A stretch of 64,000 nucleotides of DNA from Hexactinellida sp. DTS-2022 (taxonomy: Eukaryota; Porifera; Hexactinellida): assembly GCA_028753945.1 (NCBI GenBank), contig JAPNXP010000005.1, positions 4,216,001 through 4,280,000 of the forward strand, in the 5' to 3' direction. Numbering within the stretch: the first letter of the stretch is position 1; every line of letters starts with the position of its first letter. The translations under genes were made by a program, and so were the position numbers. Positions 9,730 to 20,329 of this stretch are shown here, in pieces. The notes below the pieces were generated by a model, which did no database searches, was not told where the DNA came from, and was given only the letters and a program-made list of their open reading frames with translations.

Positions 9730-10685
9730 AAAAAATCATATAGAAAGAGAAAATTCGCAAAGTTAGGGCACATAATCTATCCTTGGGGTACTGTTTGAGT
9801 CTGTTTCTAACATACCCCCTCTGAATACAATTCTCAGACACCCGTGCACCTAGAATTATAACTTACTAGTGAAAAAGCCTCGCAATATACGACTTCCTAT
9901 GCTTCCCTAATACATTTGTGACCCTCAGACGCCCCGTTTAGAAAATGACTATATATGGGCATGGATATGTGCCACATTCTGATGATGCAGCAATTTGTAT
10001 CTCATAAACTAGAGACTGCAGAGCTTAGCTCTAATCGATTATTCACATCTATATATCATGCATTTAACTTTGGAATAACAAATGGGACTATAATTATTCC
10101 AAATAGCTACCATGATAAGAAGTAGATGCCCATATATGGAGGTGTCATGTGACCATCACTGACCATCGATCATGAAAATCAGAGTTGAGCAAGACCTTAG
10201 CTCTAACTTGCTAACACTATCAGTAATCGTTTTCGAGGAGTATCAACTACTTCAATTATCTTCAAACCATTTTCTGTCAGAAGTATTGAATGTTTGTTCC
10301 ACTATTGTGTCCTTCTACAATCTACACTCTTCTCCACATAAATATTTTCTAATACCTGCTGTGGAAAAAGCTAGAGAACTCCGTAATTATTTATGATATC
10401 AACTTGAAATTTCTGGGAGATGTAGTTTATATATACTATTACTATTAGTATATGTAAAAACATTTAGAGCGTTTCCATACTATTTTTAATTTCGCAAAGT
10501 TGTATGGCCACATTTCTCAAAAATAGGGAAATTCCATCAAAAATTGACCTACATTTTGAATACCTAATAAATAATATAAATTTCGATAATATTGGTGATC
10601 TTCTCGTCGACGCAATTTGAAGTGCATATTGATTTGACGAATAATGAAGTAAAAACAAAGTGTTTCGTGTTAACGAGTATCTTAG
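9730..10685. other. non-coding stretch
   Basis: No gene or repeat boundary that I can support. The frame at 10172-10396 (+) lacks recognisable motifs and ends in AT-rich sequence. Confidence 0.5.
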
Positions 10686-11043
10686 CGGCGGATTCGCAGA
10701 CCTCACGTTTATGCTAATAACGCCAAAAGTTTACGCTGTAAGTGAAAAAATTTCACATCAGCGGAAAGATGAAAGTTGTGACAACCCATATATCATCCCA
10801 AAATGCCAAAATGCCAAAATTCCTTAAGATGACTTAGCAATTTAGTTCAAATTTAGACCTCGGTTTTTCCATAATAACTCAAAAATTATTCATTTATATA
10901 TCAAATTTTCCTTTTAATCACTTTTATCACATATATATCTTACCTATGACAACCTGTCATAGGTAATTTCAAAACAAAATATTCATTTTTGAAAAAATAT
11001 TATTAACATAAATTTCACCAAAATCGGCTTACAATTATGATTT

Positions 11044-13452
11044 TGATCTAATCTTTACTAGGACAGATGAAGACTTAATTTCAAATATTTTTGTTGACAC
11101 TTTTGATCTGTTATCTGATCACTCCCCCATAATCTTTCAAGTCAATATTGGTTGTCCTAACAACCGCGAAAAACTCACCATTGAATATAGGAATTTTTCG
11201 TCGCTCAATCTTGAAACTTTCAAACATGATATCTCCTCATCCTCTTTAGTCACAAAACCTTGTAGTACTTTGGAAGACTGCCTAATGCAATATATGCAGG
11301 ATATTGGTCAGCTTCTTGATCGGCATGTACCTCTGAGACGTAAGGAACACTGCATCTCACGAGGTAATAATGAGTGGTTTAAATCTAACTATATAATGTT
11401 AACTACAGAGAAACGACTCAAGCGTAAGTTAGCTAGGAAATGGTTAATCTCGAAAAGTTTTGACAGGGAAACATATCTCAAACAGCACAGAAAATATAAT
11501 ACACTTCTGAAAACCTCAAAGAGGGACTTCTATCGGAACAAAATCTCTGAGAATATTGGTAACCAGAAAGAGCTCTATGTGATAATTAAAAAACTAGTAC
11601 CTAGTAAGGTTGTTAATAAACTCCCCCACACAACAGTCTCCATGAACTCGCCTCGAAATTATGCTCTCATTATTGTGATAAGATCCAGAAGATACGCGAA
11701 GTATTATATAACAGTAGTAATGTTCACATTGAAAATCCTTCTCTTACAATTCACTCCAAAAATGCCTGTTCTTTCATTTTGTCCTCCTTTCCCGCCACAA
11801 ATGACACTGAAATACAAAAACTTATTTCATCAGCTCCCAATAAATCCTGCAAGAATGACTTACTACCCACATGGCTTTTTAAGGAATGTTTAGAACTGTT
11901 GTTACCTACCATTGTAAAATTGTCAACCTCTCTCTACAATCTGGTACAATGCCTAACTTGCTTAAGAAAGCAATAGTAACTCCTGTTCTTAAGAATAGTA
12001 ACTTAGATCATGAAGTGCTTGGAAATTACAGACCTATATCTAACATTACCTTCTTATCCAAACTTATTGAGAAAGTTGTTGTTTTTCGCTTAAATACTTA
12101 CATTAATCAACATGGCTTGCTTGAGAAAATGCAATCCGCATACAGAACTCTCCATAGCACAGAAAAAATGTTGGACATTCCATCAGCTTTTGATACCATT
12201 GATCATGATGTTTTACTCAACAGAATGGAATCCACTTGTGGGATAACTGGTAATGCGCTCTCATTTTTCAGATCTTATCTCTGCCATCGAAAAATGACGG
12301 TAGACATCAGAGGTGTTCAGTCCAATGAGGTGGATCTTAGTTCTGGAGTACCACAGGGCTCAGTTCTGGGCCCTCTTCTTTTCAATATATATATGATTCC
12401 ACTTGGTGATATCATCAGGCATTATGGTCTACGATTTCATATGTATGCCGATGACACTCAAATATACTACTGTTTTAAACCGTCTAATGAGAATTATTCA
12501 AATGGTGGTACAATTTTATCTGATTGCATATGTGATATACGAAGATGGATGCGCAGTAATTTTTTGAAACTTAATGATGACAAAACTGAAATTCTTGTAA
12601 TTGTTCAACTAACTGTTGGTCTACATCCGAAGTGTCCTGTTGAATATGTCCGTAATCTAGGGGTGATTTTTGACAAAAGATTTGATTTCTGTAGGCATGT
12701 GAACAACCTGGTTAAGTGTTCTTTCTATCACATCCGAAATATTGCAAAGATTCGTGGATACTTGACTAAATCTCTTGCAGAAACCTTAGTTCATGCTTTT
12801 GTTTCATCACGGCTTGACTATTGTAATTCATTACTTTATGGACTCCCAAATCATTTGTTGAAGAAACTACAACGAGTCTAAAATGCAGCAGCACGAGTCG
12901 TCACTTTGACGGACATTCGTACTAACATCTCCCCTGTCCTCAAATCACTACATTGGCTACCAATAAAGGAGAGAATTATGTTCAAAATCTTACTTATAGC
13001 TTTCAAAGTAATAAATGGTCAATCGCCTAGTTATCTATTAGACATAATTGTTGCCTACTCTCCAAATCGATATTTACGCTCTAGTGATTTACTTCTGGCC
13101 GTTCCAAGGACATATAGTGCATATGGCGACAGTGCTATCTCAAAATCAGCCCCAGTGCTCTGGAATAAACTAACTTCTGAAATTAGATCTTCCTCATCCA
13201 TAGATTCCTTCAAAAACAAACTTAAAACATATCTTTTCAAGCATGCTTACGCCATTACTTGAAAAACCTAATCTGTTTTTTTGTTTTGTTTCTGGTGGTT
13301 TAAATATTATTATTTTTTTAATTTTTTTTTCAAATATTCTATGTTGTACGTATGTATCTATTTCCAATCACACTCTGTTATTTCTGTAATAGGAACTGAG
13401 AACAGTCTTTCTGTACTGAATCTGTATTATTATTATTATTATTTTTTTTTTT
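11044..13452 (+). mobile_element. 5'-truncated CR1/L2-type LINE
   Basis: Translation begins within the C-terminal end of an apurinic-type endonuclease (DLIFTRTDE..LLSDHSPI, from 11045). It continues through a basic linker (11270-11893) into a reverse transcriptase: NYRPISNI, SAFDTIDHDVLL, SSGVPQGSVLGPLLF, and the catalytic MYADDTQIY at about 12440-12463. The C-terminal part is 12906-13262 (LHWLPIKERIMFK). Two frame changes (near 11780-11893 and 11890-11976), a loss between the early fingers and the SAFDTIDH motif, and a TAA at 12879-12881 make it non-functional. It ends in a short (ATT)n and T run. A copy of the preceding 53 bp (10991-11043) follows directly at 13453-13505 as a long target duplication. 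It sits inside the left TIR of the surrounding element. Confidence 0.9.
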
Positions 13453-13662
13453 GAAAAAATATTATTAACATAAATTTCACCAAAATCGGCTTACAATTAT
13501 GATTTGCATACCTAAAATATCCATAATGTAGAATATGTTGCATGTTGTCAACTCTAATAATACTATTGCATTAAGAATTTATTTGATTTGCGTCACAGTG
13601 TTCACAGGAACTAAAGTTTTTGGTACCTCTGAAGAATAATTCATGACTGCACTTCCTAATTA

Positions 13663-13855
13663 TAGTCAGGTCTGCTTATTATGAACAAGATTTTGTCTGC
13701 TTAATATGAAGATCTTTTATTATGAACAAACCCTACGGTCCCAATTTAACAACTTACATAGGGTTTGTATTAAGTTGAGTTCGCTTATTATTAAGTCTCT
13801 CTATTATGACACAATTTTTGCTCCCTCGAATGTTCATAATAAAAGAACCTGACTG
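13663..13855. mobile_element. mariner/pogo-like MITE
   Basis: Inverted ends TAGTCAGGTCTGCTTATTAT / ATAATAAAAGAACCTGACTG with TA on both sides. Internal TTATTATGAAC motifs recur. Non-coding. Confidence 0.75.
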
Positions 13856-14106
13856 TATCAGGATTAGTGATTATTTTCTGTAAACAGATTACAATACCTT
13901 ACATATAATACAAACAACTTCAAATATACAAGTAGTATTTGGAATGCAATATTCTTCATTAATTAATACGAATTTCCGGATAAGAAGAACAGTTCCACAA
14001 AATAAGGTCCCTACAATGGCGATTGAATGGGTATTACTCCGGTTAATACGAACTCCGGATAAAGCGAACAAATATTTATCGTCCGTTGGTATCGACTGCA
14101 TATGGT

Positions 14107-14473
14107 AGGGCCGGCGGAAGAGGGGCGGCCTGGGCCGCCCCACTTTTTCTGTCATGATACAAGGCCAAAAATTGGGGCCTAGGCCTGGGCCGCCCCACTT
14201 TTTCTGTCATGATACAAGGCCAAAAATTGGGGCCTAGGCCTGGGCCGCCCCACTTTTTCTGTCATGATACAAGGCCAAAAATTGGGGCCTAGGCCTGGGC
14301 CGCCCCACTTTTTCTGTCATGATACAAGGCCAAAAAGTGGGGCCTAGGCCTGGGCAGCCCCACTTTTTCTGTCATAATACAAGGCCAAAAAGTGGGGCCT
14401 AGGCCTGGGCCGCCCCACTTTTTCTGTCATAATACAAGGCCGCCCACCTCTCACGAGCTTCCGCCGGCCCTGT
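14107..14473. repeat. MITE filled with a 55-bp GC-rich tandem repeat
   Basis: Ends AGGGCCGGCGGAAG and CTTCCGCCGGCCCT are inverted. Between them about six copies of a 55-bp unit (starts TGGGCCGCCCCACTTTTTCT) begin at 14131, 14186, 14241, 14296, 14351 and 14406, nearly identical. The unit itself is partly self-complementary (AGGCCTAGGCC). A related GGCCGGCGGAA/TTCCGCCGGC pair lies at 14873-14901. Confidence 0.85.
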
Positions 14474-16010
14474 AAGGTAATATTAGGCCAGGTAAAATAA
14501 ATTAATCGTTTATCATCCGGATTTTTTCAGAAAATACGAACGGCGGACGGCGGACGGGATTTTATTTTTATTTTTTATTACCATTAATATGCAAATAACA
14601 TTATCCTATGCCAAACAATAAATATAAATATTTTATTTTATTAGAAAATCAAATGACAATGCCCAAATAATTAAAGTAATGCCCTAAAATACAAGACTAA
14701 TTAAAAATCATACATTAGAAGTACTTTACACAAGTTTATTGCTAATATCTGTACGTTTATGTTCATAAAATAATAATAAAATATATCCGGACGGCGGGTA
14801 AAATTGGGACGGATGGGAATGATAAACAAGTTATTTATTTAATATAGCCTTATATAATTATATTAGTATTCTAGGCCGGCGGAATTTCCTTCCGCCGGCT
14901 TTGGGCATCCAAACCTTGAGGGCCACGTTATTGTAAATTTAATTTAGATCTGATCCATCAAATTGTAGTGGTAAAATATCGGTCCGGCCATGGCCTGCCA
15001 TGGTATTATTAATAAATAAAAGTAGCTAAAGCAAATAAAATGAATAAACTCACTTGAATTGGAAGAAGTGACTTGGAGAAATAAAGAAGAGAGCAGAAAA
15101 TGAAATGAGAAGAAAATGGAGATGAGAAATATGCTGTAAAGTCAAAAATATTTTTTTTAAAGTGAAAATGTGTGTTTGAAAAAAATGAATAAATTTGAAG
15201 AAAATCAAGTAGAAGAAAGGCAGTGTATATTTATAGTGAGAAATCATTGAATTATAAACAAAGGACATAATAAATTCTTATCAATGGTATTACACGTATT
15301 GGTTGACAACATATTCTACATTATGGATAATGGATAGGTATGCAATTATGCAAATCATCATTGTAAGCCGATTTATATGAAATTTATGTTAATAATATTT
15401 TTTCAAAAATGAATATTTTGTTTTGAAATTTACATGACAGGTTGTCATAGGTAAGATATATATGTGATTAAAAGGAAAAATTGATATAATGAATAACTTT
15501 TGAGTTATTATGGAAAAGCGAGGTCTAAATTTGAACTAAAATTGCTAAGTCATCTTAAGGCATTTTGGCATTTTGGCATTTTGGGATGATATATGGGTTA
15601 TCACAACTTTCATCTTTCCGCTGATGTGAAAAACTTTCACTTACAGCGCAAACTTTTTGCGTTATTAGCATAAACGTGAGGTCTGCGAATCCGCCGATGA
15701 ATTGATCTACTGAGTCGCTAAATATGAATTCCTATTTCCCATTCGCCAATAATAAATTTCAAATGCATAAAGTTAACTGATCTCGAGATTTTAACAATAT
15801 TACCATATATGGAAAGGTGTGAGCATCGCATAACTTACATTCCACAAATATTTTCGATAAACCAATATAACCGTTGGACTCCCAAATATGACTTCCTATA
15901 CGACAATAATACATTTCCTGTGTCTAGCATTAGAGGATTACGGGATATCAATAAGTAACAATACTGTTTTAGGCCTACGCTATTTTTACAGTAAAACGAA
16001 GTTTACAGCT

Positions 16011-16340
16011 CTATATTAAAGAAGTCCCTGGCATTGTCAACAAATTGTTGAAATACACGTACATGTCATTTGTGTTTGTTTTGGGTTTAATTGGCATCTT
16101 TTTGGTCATATTGGAATACAGGTACCCTCCCAAAGCGGCACCCATCGGGAGAATGATTTTGTGCCGCTTCTCGGAGGTTGCCGCTACTCGGAGGTGCCGC
16201 TTTGGGAGGTTTACCTGTAATATTGAATCTTTTGTAGGTTGATCCTTAAAAAGATAACCACGATAAAAAGTTAGGTATAATAAAACAGCTAGATTAATTC
16301 CTAGCAAGCCAGTCTTCTTTGCATTTCTCATACGAACCAT
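16011..16340 (-). CDS. candidate small membrane protein, includes a MITE
   Basis: A 109-aa minus-strand frame. The N-terminus is basic (MVRMRNAKK), then comes a hydrophobic segment (GLLGINLAVLLYLTFYRGYL, about residues 11-30) that could anchor it in a membrane, then a polar stretch. Residues 41-74 are encoded by a MITE at 16119-16217 that keeps the frame open. The region after it is Lys/Asn-rich. I do not recognise the family. Small single-span proteins of mitochondria look like this, but so do chance frames. The start codon and hydrophobic segment are the only positive signs. Confidence 0.3.
   Translation of the reverse strand: MVRMRNAKKTGLLGINLAVLLYLTFYRGYLFKDQPTKDSILQVNLPKRHLRVAATSEKRHKIILPMGAALGGYLYSNMTKKMPIKPKTNTNDMYVYFNNLLTMPGTSLI
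16119..16217. mobile_element. 99-bp mariner/pogo-like MITE
   Basis: Ends CAGGTACCCTCCCAAAGCGG and CCGCTTTGGGAGGTTTACCTG-type inverted repeat, flanked by TA on both sides. Confidence 0.8.
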
Positions 16341-16583
16341 CTTAATAATTCACTAAATTAAAATAATATATTGAAATTAAATCAGTTGAACCTGTGTAAC
16401 GTCCACTTCTATAAAACGCTAAGACATTATTTATTGCATACATTTAAATTTATTTATATTTGAGAGTATATTGGATTGTATTTATATTTGGCCCAAACCA
16501 CAAGTATCTTTAATTGTCCCCATCAACCCCATGGCCTACATTCAGCTCCAATTTCCCATATGATTGAACTGTGTATACTACTA

Positions 16584-16781
16584 CAGGGCCGTAGCCACCA
16601 AAATCAAAGTGGTCAGGTTAATTTGACCAACCTTACCGAGTTGTAAGGTGATTCTGGCCAACAGGACAGAGTGGTCAGATTAATCTGCCCAACCTGACCG
16701 AGTGGTGCCATATTGGGAAATTAATCAACCAAAAGTGGTCAGGTTTAAACCAGACCAACCTGACCAGTGGCTACTGCCCTG
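16584..16781. mobile_element. hAT-like MITE
   Basis: Ends CAGGGCCGTAGCCAC / CAGTGGCTACTGCCCTG. The inside repeats AGTGGTCAG and CTGACC several times. Outer 8-mers TACTACTA and TAACTATA match at 6 of 8, an eroded duplication. Confidence 0.7.
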
Positions 16782-16789
16782 TAACTATA

Positions 16790-17570
16790 TAGTGGTCACC
16801 TGCTCAAAGCAGTGTTAGAGACAAGACTTTATATCGAACCATCGGCTTTAGTATCTAGATTACTTATTAGATTATAATTGTGAAGTTAGCAGTGAAAAAA
16901 ACAAAAAAACATGTGCAACTTAACACCCTATAACTTAGTCGTACATCATCCGATTGAGGTGCCATTTGGACTCAGATGATTTCAGCCTAGGAGGTTTCTG
17001 TCATTTTAACTAGAACTCTCCCTACACCTCTACACCAGACAGTGACATAGCAAATATTATCAATCTATTATGCATCATCGTCACTTGTCTTTAGAACAGT
17101 AGATCTGGATTTGTATTTACCGTTTCTGGAGAAAAAGAATATTATGTATTATTCGAGTGTAGGTACTAATCTAGTTAATAAAACTTTACAAACTTGGTTA
17201 AAAAGAATTAATACGTACTAAGTTGAAGTACGTACTAACCGAGTTCTATGTAATGTCTAACTTGTCCTACTTCATACTAATTTTGTTTTTCATTATATGT
17301 TTCTAATTGGTAAACTTAATGTCATCAACACTGACTTGTACCAATCTATGGATTCTGTTGATTTTAGATTATTTCGGGCTATATAGCTATATAACTATAT
17401 AGTGATTATATAGCTACATATACTTTTCAAACGACTATGTATTCGAGTGGTAATCTATTTTTATTTTGATAATTATCTTTAATTTCAATCGTTTTATAAC
17501 CTTCTCTTGAAAAACTTGGCAAGGAGGATGGATTATTTTGAAAATTGGATCTGTTACCTTTCAAAAGCCA
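16790..17570. other. non-coding stretch
   Basis: AT-rich, with no gene or clean repeat boundary seen. A TATATAGCTATATAACTATATAG run lies near 17380. It may contain upstream exons of the 2A gene that I could not find. Confidence 0.45.
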
Positions 17571-17577
17571 AATTTGA

Positions 17578-17947
17578 TATCATTTCTCTTCCAAATCTAC
17601 TTTTTACTTCCTTTTGATCATTCAATGTGGTGATATTGAGCTAAATCCAGGACCTATTACATCAAGTGAGTGTATAATTTAATTGTAGTGTATCAATATT
17701 ATCCAATTTATCTATTTTAGTTGATGAAAGGATTTCTCAAAAAGATCTGGTTTCTAGGATGTTAGATGCCTTATTTTTATTAGGAGTAAACTTGTCTGAT
17801 ATTGGAACAAATCGGCTATACAATTTTAATTGGCGTCTCTCTCATTCACTTTGGGGGAAATTATCAAAATCTATATTTGGTATCAATCGTGCAGCCTATA
17901 GAGCCAAGATAATGAATATGTGGCGAAGTAATCAATCAAAAATTTAA
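17578..17947 (+). CDS. gene start with 2A-type motif, two exons
   Basis: Exon 1 (17578-17665) is open from a TGA and reads STFYFLLIIQCGDIELNPGP followed by ITS. A GTGAGT donor and TTTTAG acceptor remove 55 bp (17666-17720) in phase 1. Exon 2 continues in frame as IDERISQKDLVSRMLDALFL, then NFNWRLSHSLWGKLSKSIFG, to a stop at 17947. D-I-E-x-N-P-G-P after a hydrophobic stretch is the classic ribosome-skipping 2A signature, found in viruses and also in several invertebrate non-LTR elements and immune genes. No upstream ATG was located, so the true start may be in an earlier exon. The rest of the protein is not recognised; it may belong with the frames at 18090-19940. Confidence 0.55.
17626..17655 (+). 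promoter_or_regulatory. 2A-type translational recoding motif
   Basis: Codes for CGDIELNPGP. It meets the D-(V/I)-E-x-N-P-G-P consensus, where the Gly-Pro bond is skipped by the ribosome. Preceded by FLLII, as in active examples. Activity is inferred from the family, not shown. Confidence 0.7.
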
Positions 17948-18089
17948 AAAATCCAGCAAAATTACCCAGTTTCCTGTTCTCATTGTGAATCTGTACTTAC
18001 CTTACCAATCAGTATACATTTCAACAATTTTCCTCCTTCATTTTTCTTAACCTATCCAGGAAAATTATTCAAACAGTCAAACAAGATAA

Positions 18090-18530
18090 TACATTCAATG
18101 ATGTCAAATATATTAATTATACTAATTCAGTTGACCCTATCCCCACACTTCCTCGTAACCAACAATGTCTTGACTTTATACCCAATTTCACCCATTATTT
18201 TAACCCACTTGAGGATTATACCTCTATTGATAGTGTCTCCTCTAAGAACTATGCTACAGTCCAAAACGCGTCCAATACGGAATCTAAGATCTCTTTTGAA
18301 TTTTCACTAACTCAAGACGAATGGAGCCTTATATCTCCACATTACAGTGAAAATAGATTAAGTAAGGAATGGACAAATGTTTTCAGTAAAAAGAAATCAG
18401 TTGTGCATCCATATTGTGTCATTCAATATCTCTATCAATGTATTAACAAGAGTACTGCAACTCGAAACTTTCCTTATCTTGTAGTGGAAGCAATTTGTAA
18501 GTTTAAGAATTTATCAGGCTTAAAATTTTG
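18090..18530 (+). CDS. unrecognised open frame downstream of the 2A exons
   Basis: A continuous plus-strand frame of about 145 codons without an early ATG. It contains NQQCLDFIPNFTHYFNPLED, SFEFSLTQDEWSLISP, ENRLSKEWTNVFSKKK and CVIQYLYQCINKST, ending LSGLKF-stop. Composition is protein-like. It lies between the 2A exons and the transposase-like frame on the same strand, so all three may be parts of one transposon gene. A short piece upstream (about 17960-18010) has a CSHC pair. No family assignment. Confidence 0.45.
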
Positions 18531-19960
18531 ATACGCGTTATTCCTCATCTGGATGTCATAAATATCTCTGTTGAAGTCAATGTTACGGGAACTATTTCTG
18601 AACAACATTTTAATAATAAAATCTCGCATTCTCGCAAATTATTTGGACTGGATAGAGAAAAGCTTGCTGAGAAATTGGGCCAAAATTCAACAAGTAATAT
18701 TTATTATGACCAATTTGCTTGTTCTAAAAGCTTAGAAGTCGCTAAGCATGGGAATCTTAACTTTTTAAAATCTCAAGAGCTTCTTAGAAAAGTCAAATCT
18801 TAACATGAATCAAAGTGCAGATTTAGCGACGACATGTGGCAAGATATTATCATTACTAAAAAGACTTATGAAAGCAATATTAAAGGTAATGTTATAGATG
18901 GTTATATTCAAAGTGTTCCTCAATGCCCTGTTGTAGTTCATATGCACAGCGAGGGACAGATACTTCTCATTAGAAAACTAGAGGATAATAAATTGATGTT
19001 GCATTTAGTTGCTACTGGCTCCGTTGTAAGAAAGATTGACAAATCCATAAAAAGATTCTGTATTATGCCTTAGTAGTAAGACATCCAGAAGCCCAAATTA
19101 GTTGCAGAGATGCTAAGTAGTGAACACACTAACGTTGAAATTACCAAAGGTGGGCACAGTTAATCAAAAAGTTAACTTCGTTAATCGATAAACCGTTTAC
19201 CAAAAACTTAACTTCGTTAACAGTTAATCCGTTAATACTTTAAAAATGTAACGGAAGTTAACGTTAATCCGTTACAGTTAATTTATATTATACAAACAAC
19301 AACAAAATCAGTTTTTTTGCTATAAGACATCTCAAAAAGTGCTCTAACTATAAAATGTTCCTTTGTTGGGTGATTTAAGCTAAGATATATGCTAGCACAA
19401 CCTTTATATCGTATAATCAGCGAATAATAAGGGAAATAAGTTGTTTAAGGGATGTTGACTAATATAGATATAAGATTCAAATTCACATAAGTGTCACTAT
19501 TGAAAAATGACTTAAAATCGCAAGTTTATGAAGTTTATAACTATAGCAAGATGTTTAAAGTCTTCCAAAGTAGGTTAAACAGCCGTTAATATGCTCAAGA
19601 AGCATATTGTGTGTGGGATAAAATACCTGTTGTTCAAAAACATTTGTTCGGTTATTGTAATAGAAACTATCAAGAATTCATAATTGCGTTAACGGACTAT
19701 TAACGGAATTGTAAATGTAACGGAAGTTAATTAAGTCCGTTAACGATTTCAAAGTTAACTTAAAAGTTAATCGTTAACGAAAAATTTAACTTCCGTTAAT
19801 TAACGATTAACGGATTAACGGATTAGTGCCCAGCTTTGGAAATTACTCATTTCCTCAACAAATGGTATTATAATGTGAAAAGGATTCTAAATAATGAAAC
19901 TGCCTTCACCCATAGCCTACTCAATATATGGCCTTACAGTAGATGTACCAGGGATGCACA
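18528..19960 (+). pseudogene. transposase-like protein split by a hAT element
   Basis: Frames 18528-18803 and 18834-19073, plus a continuation after 19073 (AEMLSSEHTNVEIT) that resumes beyond the hAT insertion as HFLNKWYYNVKRILNNE. The stretch WQDIIITKKTYESNIKGNVI, then GYIQSVPQCPVVVHMHSEGQ, then LMLHLVATGSVVRKID resembles a widespread sponge/cnidarian transposon protein. In my recollection that family has LHLDATGSVV, where the Asp would be the first residue of an RNase-H-fold DDE site. Here it is Val, so the copy is probably inactive. There are stops around 18803 and 19071. The family name is not certain. Confidence 0.45.
19145..19838. mobile_element. 694-bp non-autonomous hAT element
   Basis: Ends CAAAGGTGGGCAC and GTGCCCAGCTTTG with a perfect 8-bp duplication GAAATTAC (19137-19144, 19839-19846). 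Subterminal regions are full of GTTAACG/CGTTAAC motifs on both sides, typical transposase-binding decoration. Inserted in a codon run of the transposase-like gene. Confidence 0.93.
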
Positions 19961-20329
19961 AGAAGATGGGAAATTTAATTTTTTAATGTTTTCTATATTG
20001 AACTACTAAGTTCTTTATACTTCTCTAGGTCGTAAACATAACTCAGCAGTGCTAGCCCGTGATTAGTATTAGCTGTAATGAGAACGGTGATTGGATTTTC
20101 ATAATTTAATAGTAATAATAAACACAAACAGTACAATTTCTAATATTAATATACAGAAATAATACACAATTATTTGCTTTCTTTCCTTTCGCTTCTTTCT
20201 CCTTTCTCTCTCTGGATCTAGTAGTGACATACGACACACTTAACTACATAATAGAAATAGAAATAAGAATAACAGAGTAATACAAATCAAGGTAAATAGT
20301 AAATACAAATAAGTAGACACATAATTAAG

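Larger units (their letters stand above)
10686..15696. mobile_element. long-TIR DNA element, interrupted by a LINE and MITEs
   Basis: Inverted repeats of about 400 bp. The left arm is 10686-11043, continued after the LINE at 13506-13552. The right arm is about 15297-15696. The outermost bases are CGGCGGATTCGCAGACC/GGTCTGCGAATCCGCCG. Both arms contain GACAGGTTGTCATAGGTAA-type palindromic motifs and the triple ATGCCAAA stretch. No clear target duplication outside (TTAG versus ATGA). The interior (13553-15296) holds no transposase, only further MITEs. Superfamily unknown. Confidence 0.75.

Noticed and set aside
15050-15268. 72-aa Phe/Ser-rich frame
   Set aside because: Composition reflects a GAA/TTC-rich tract; no motif.
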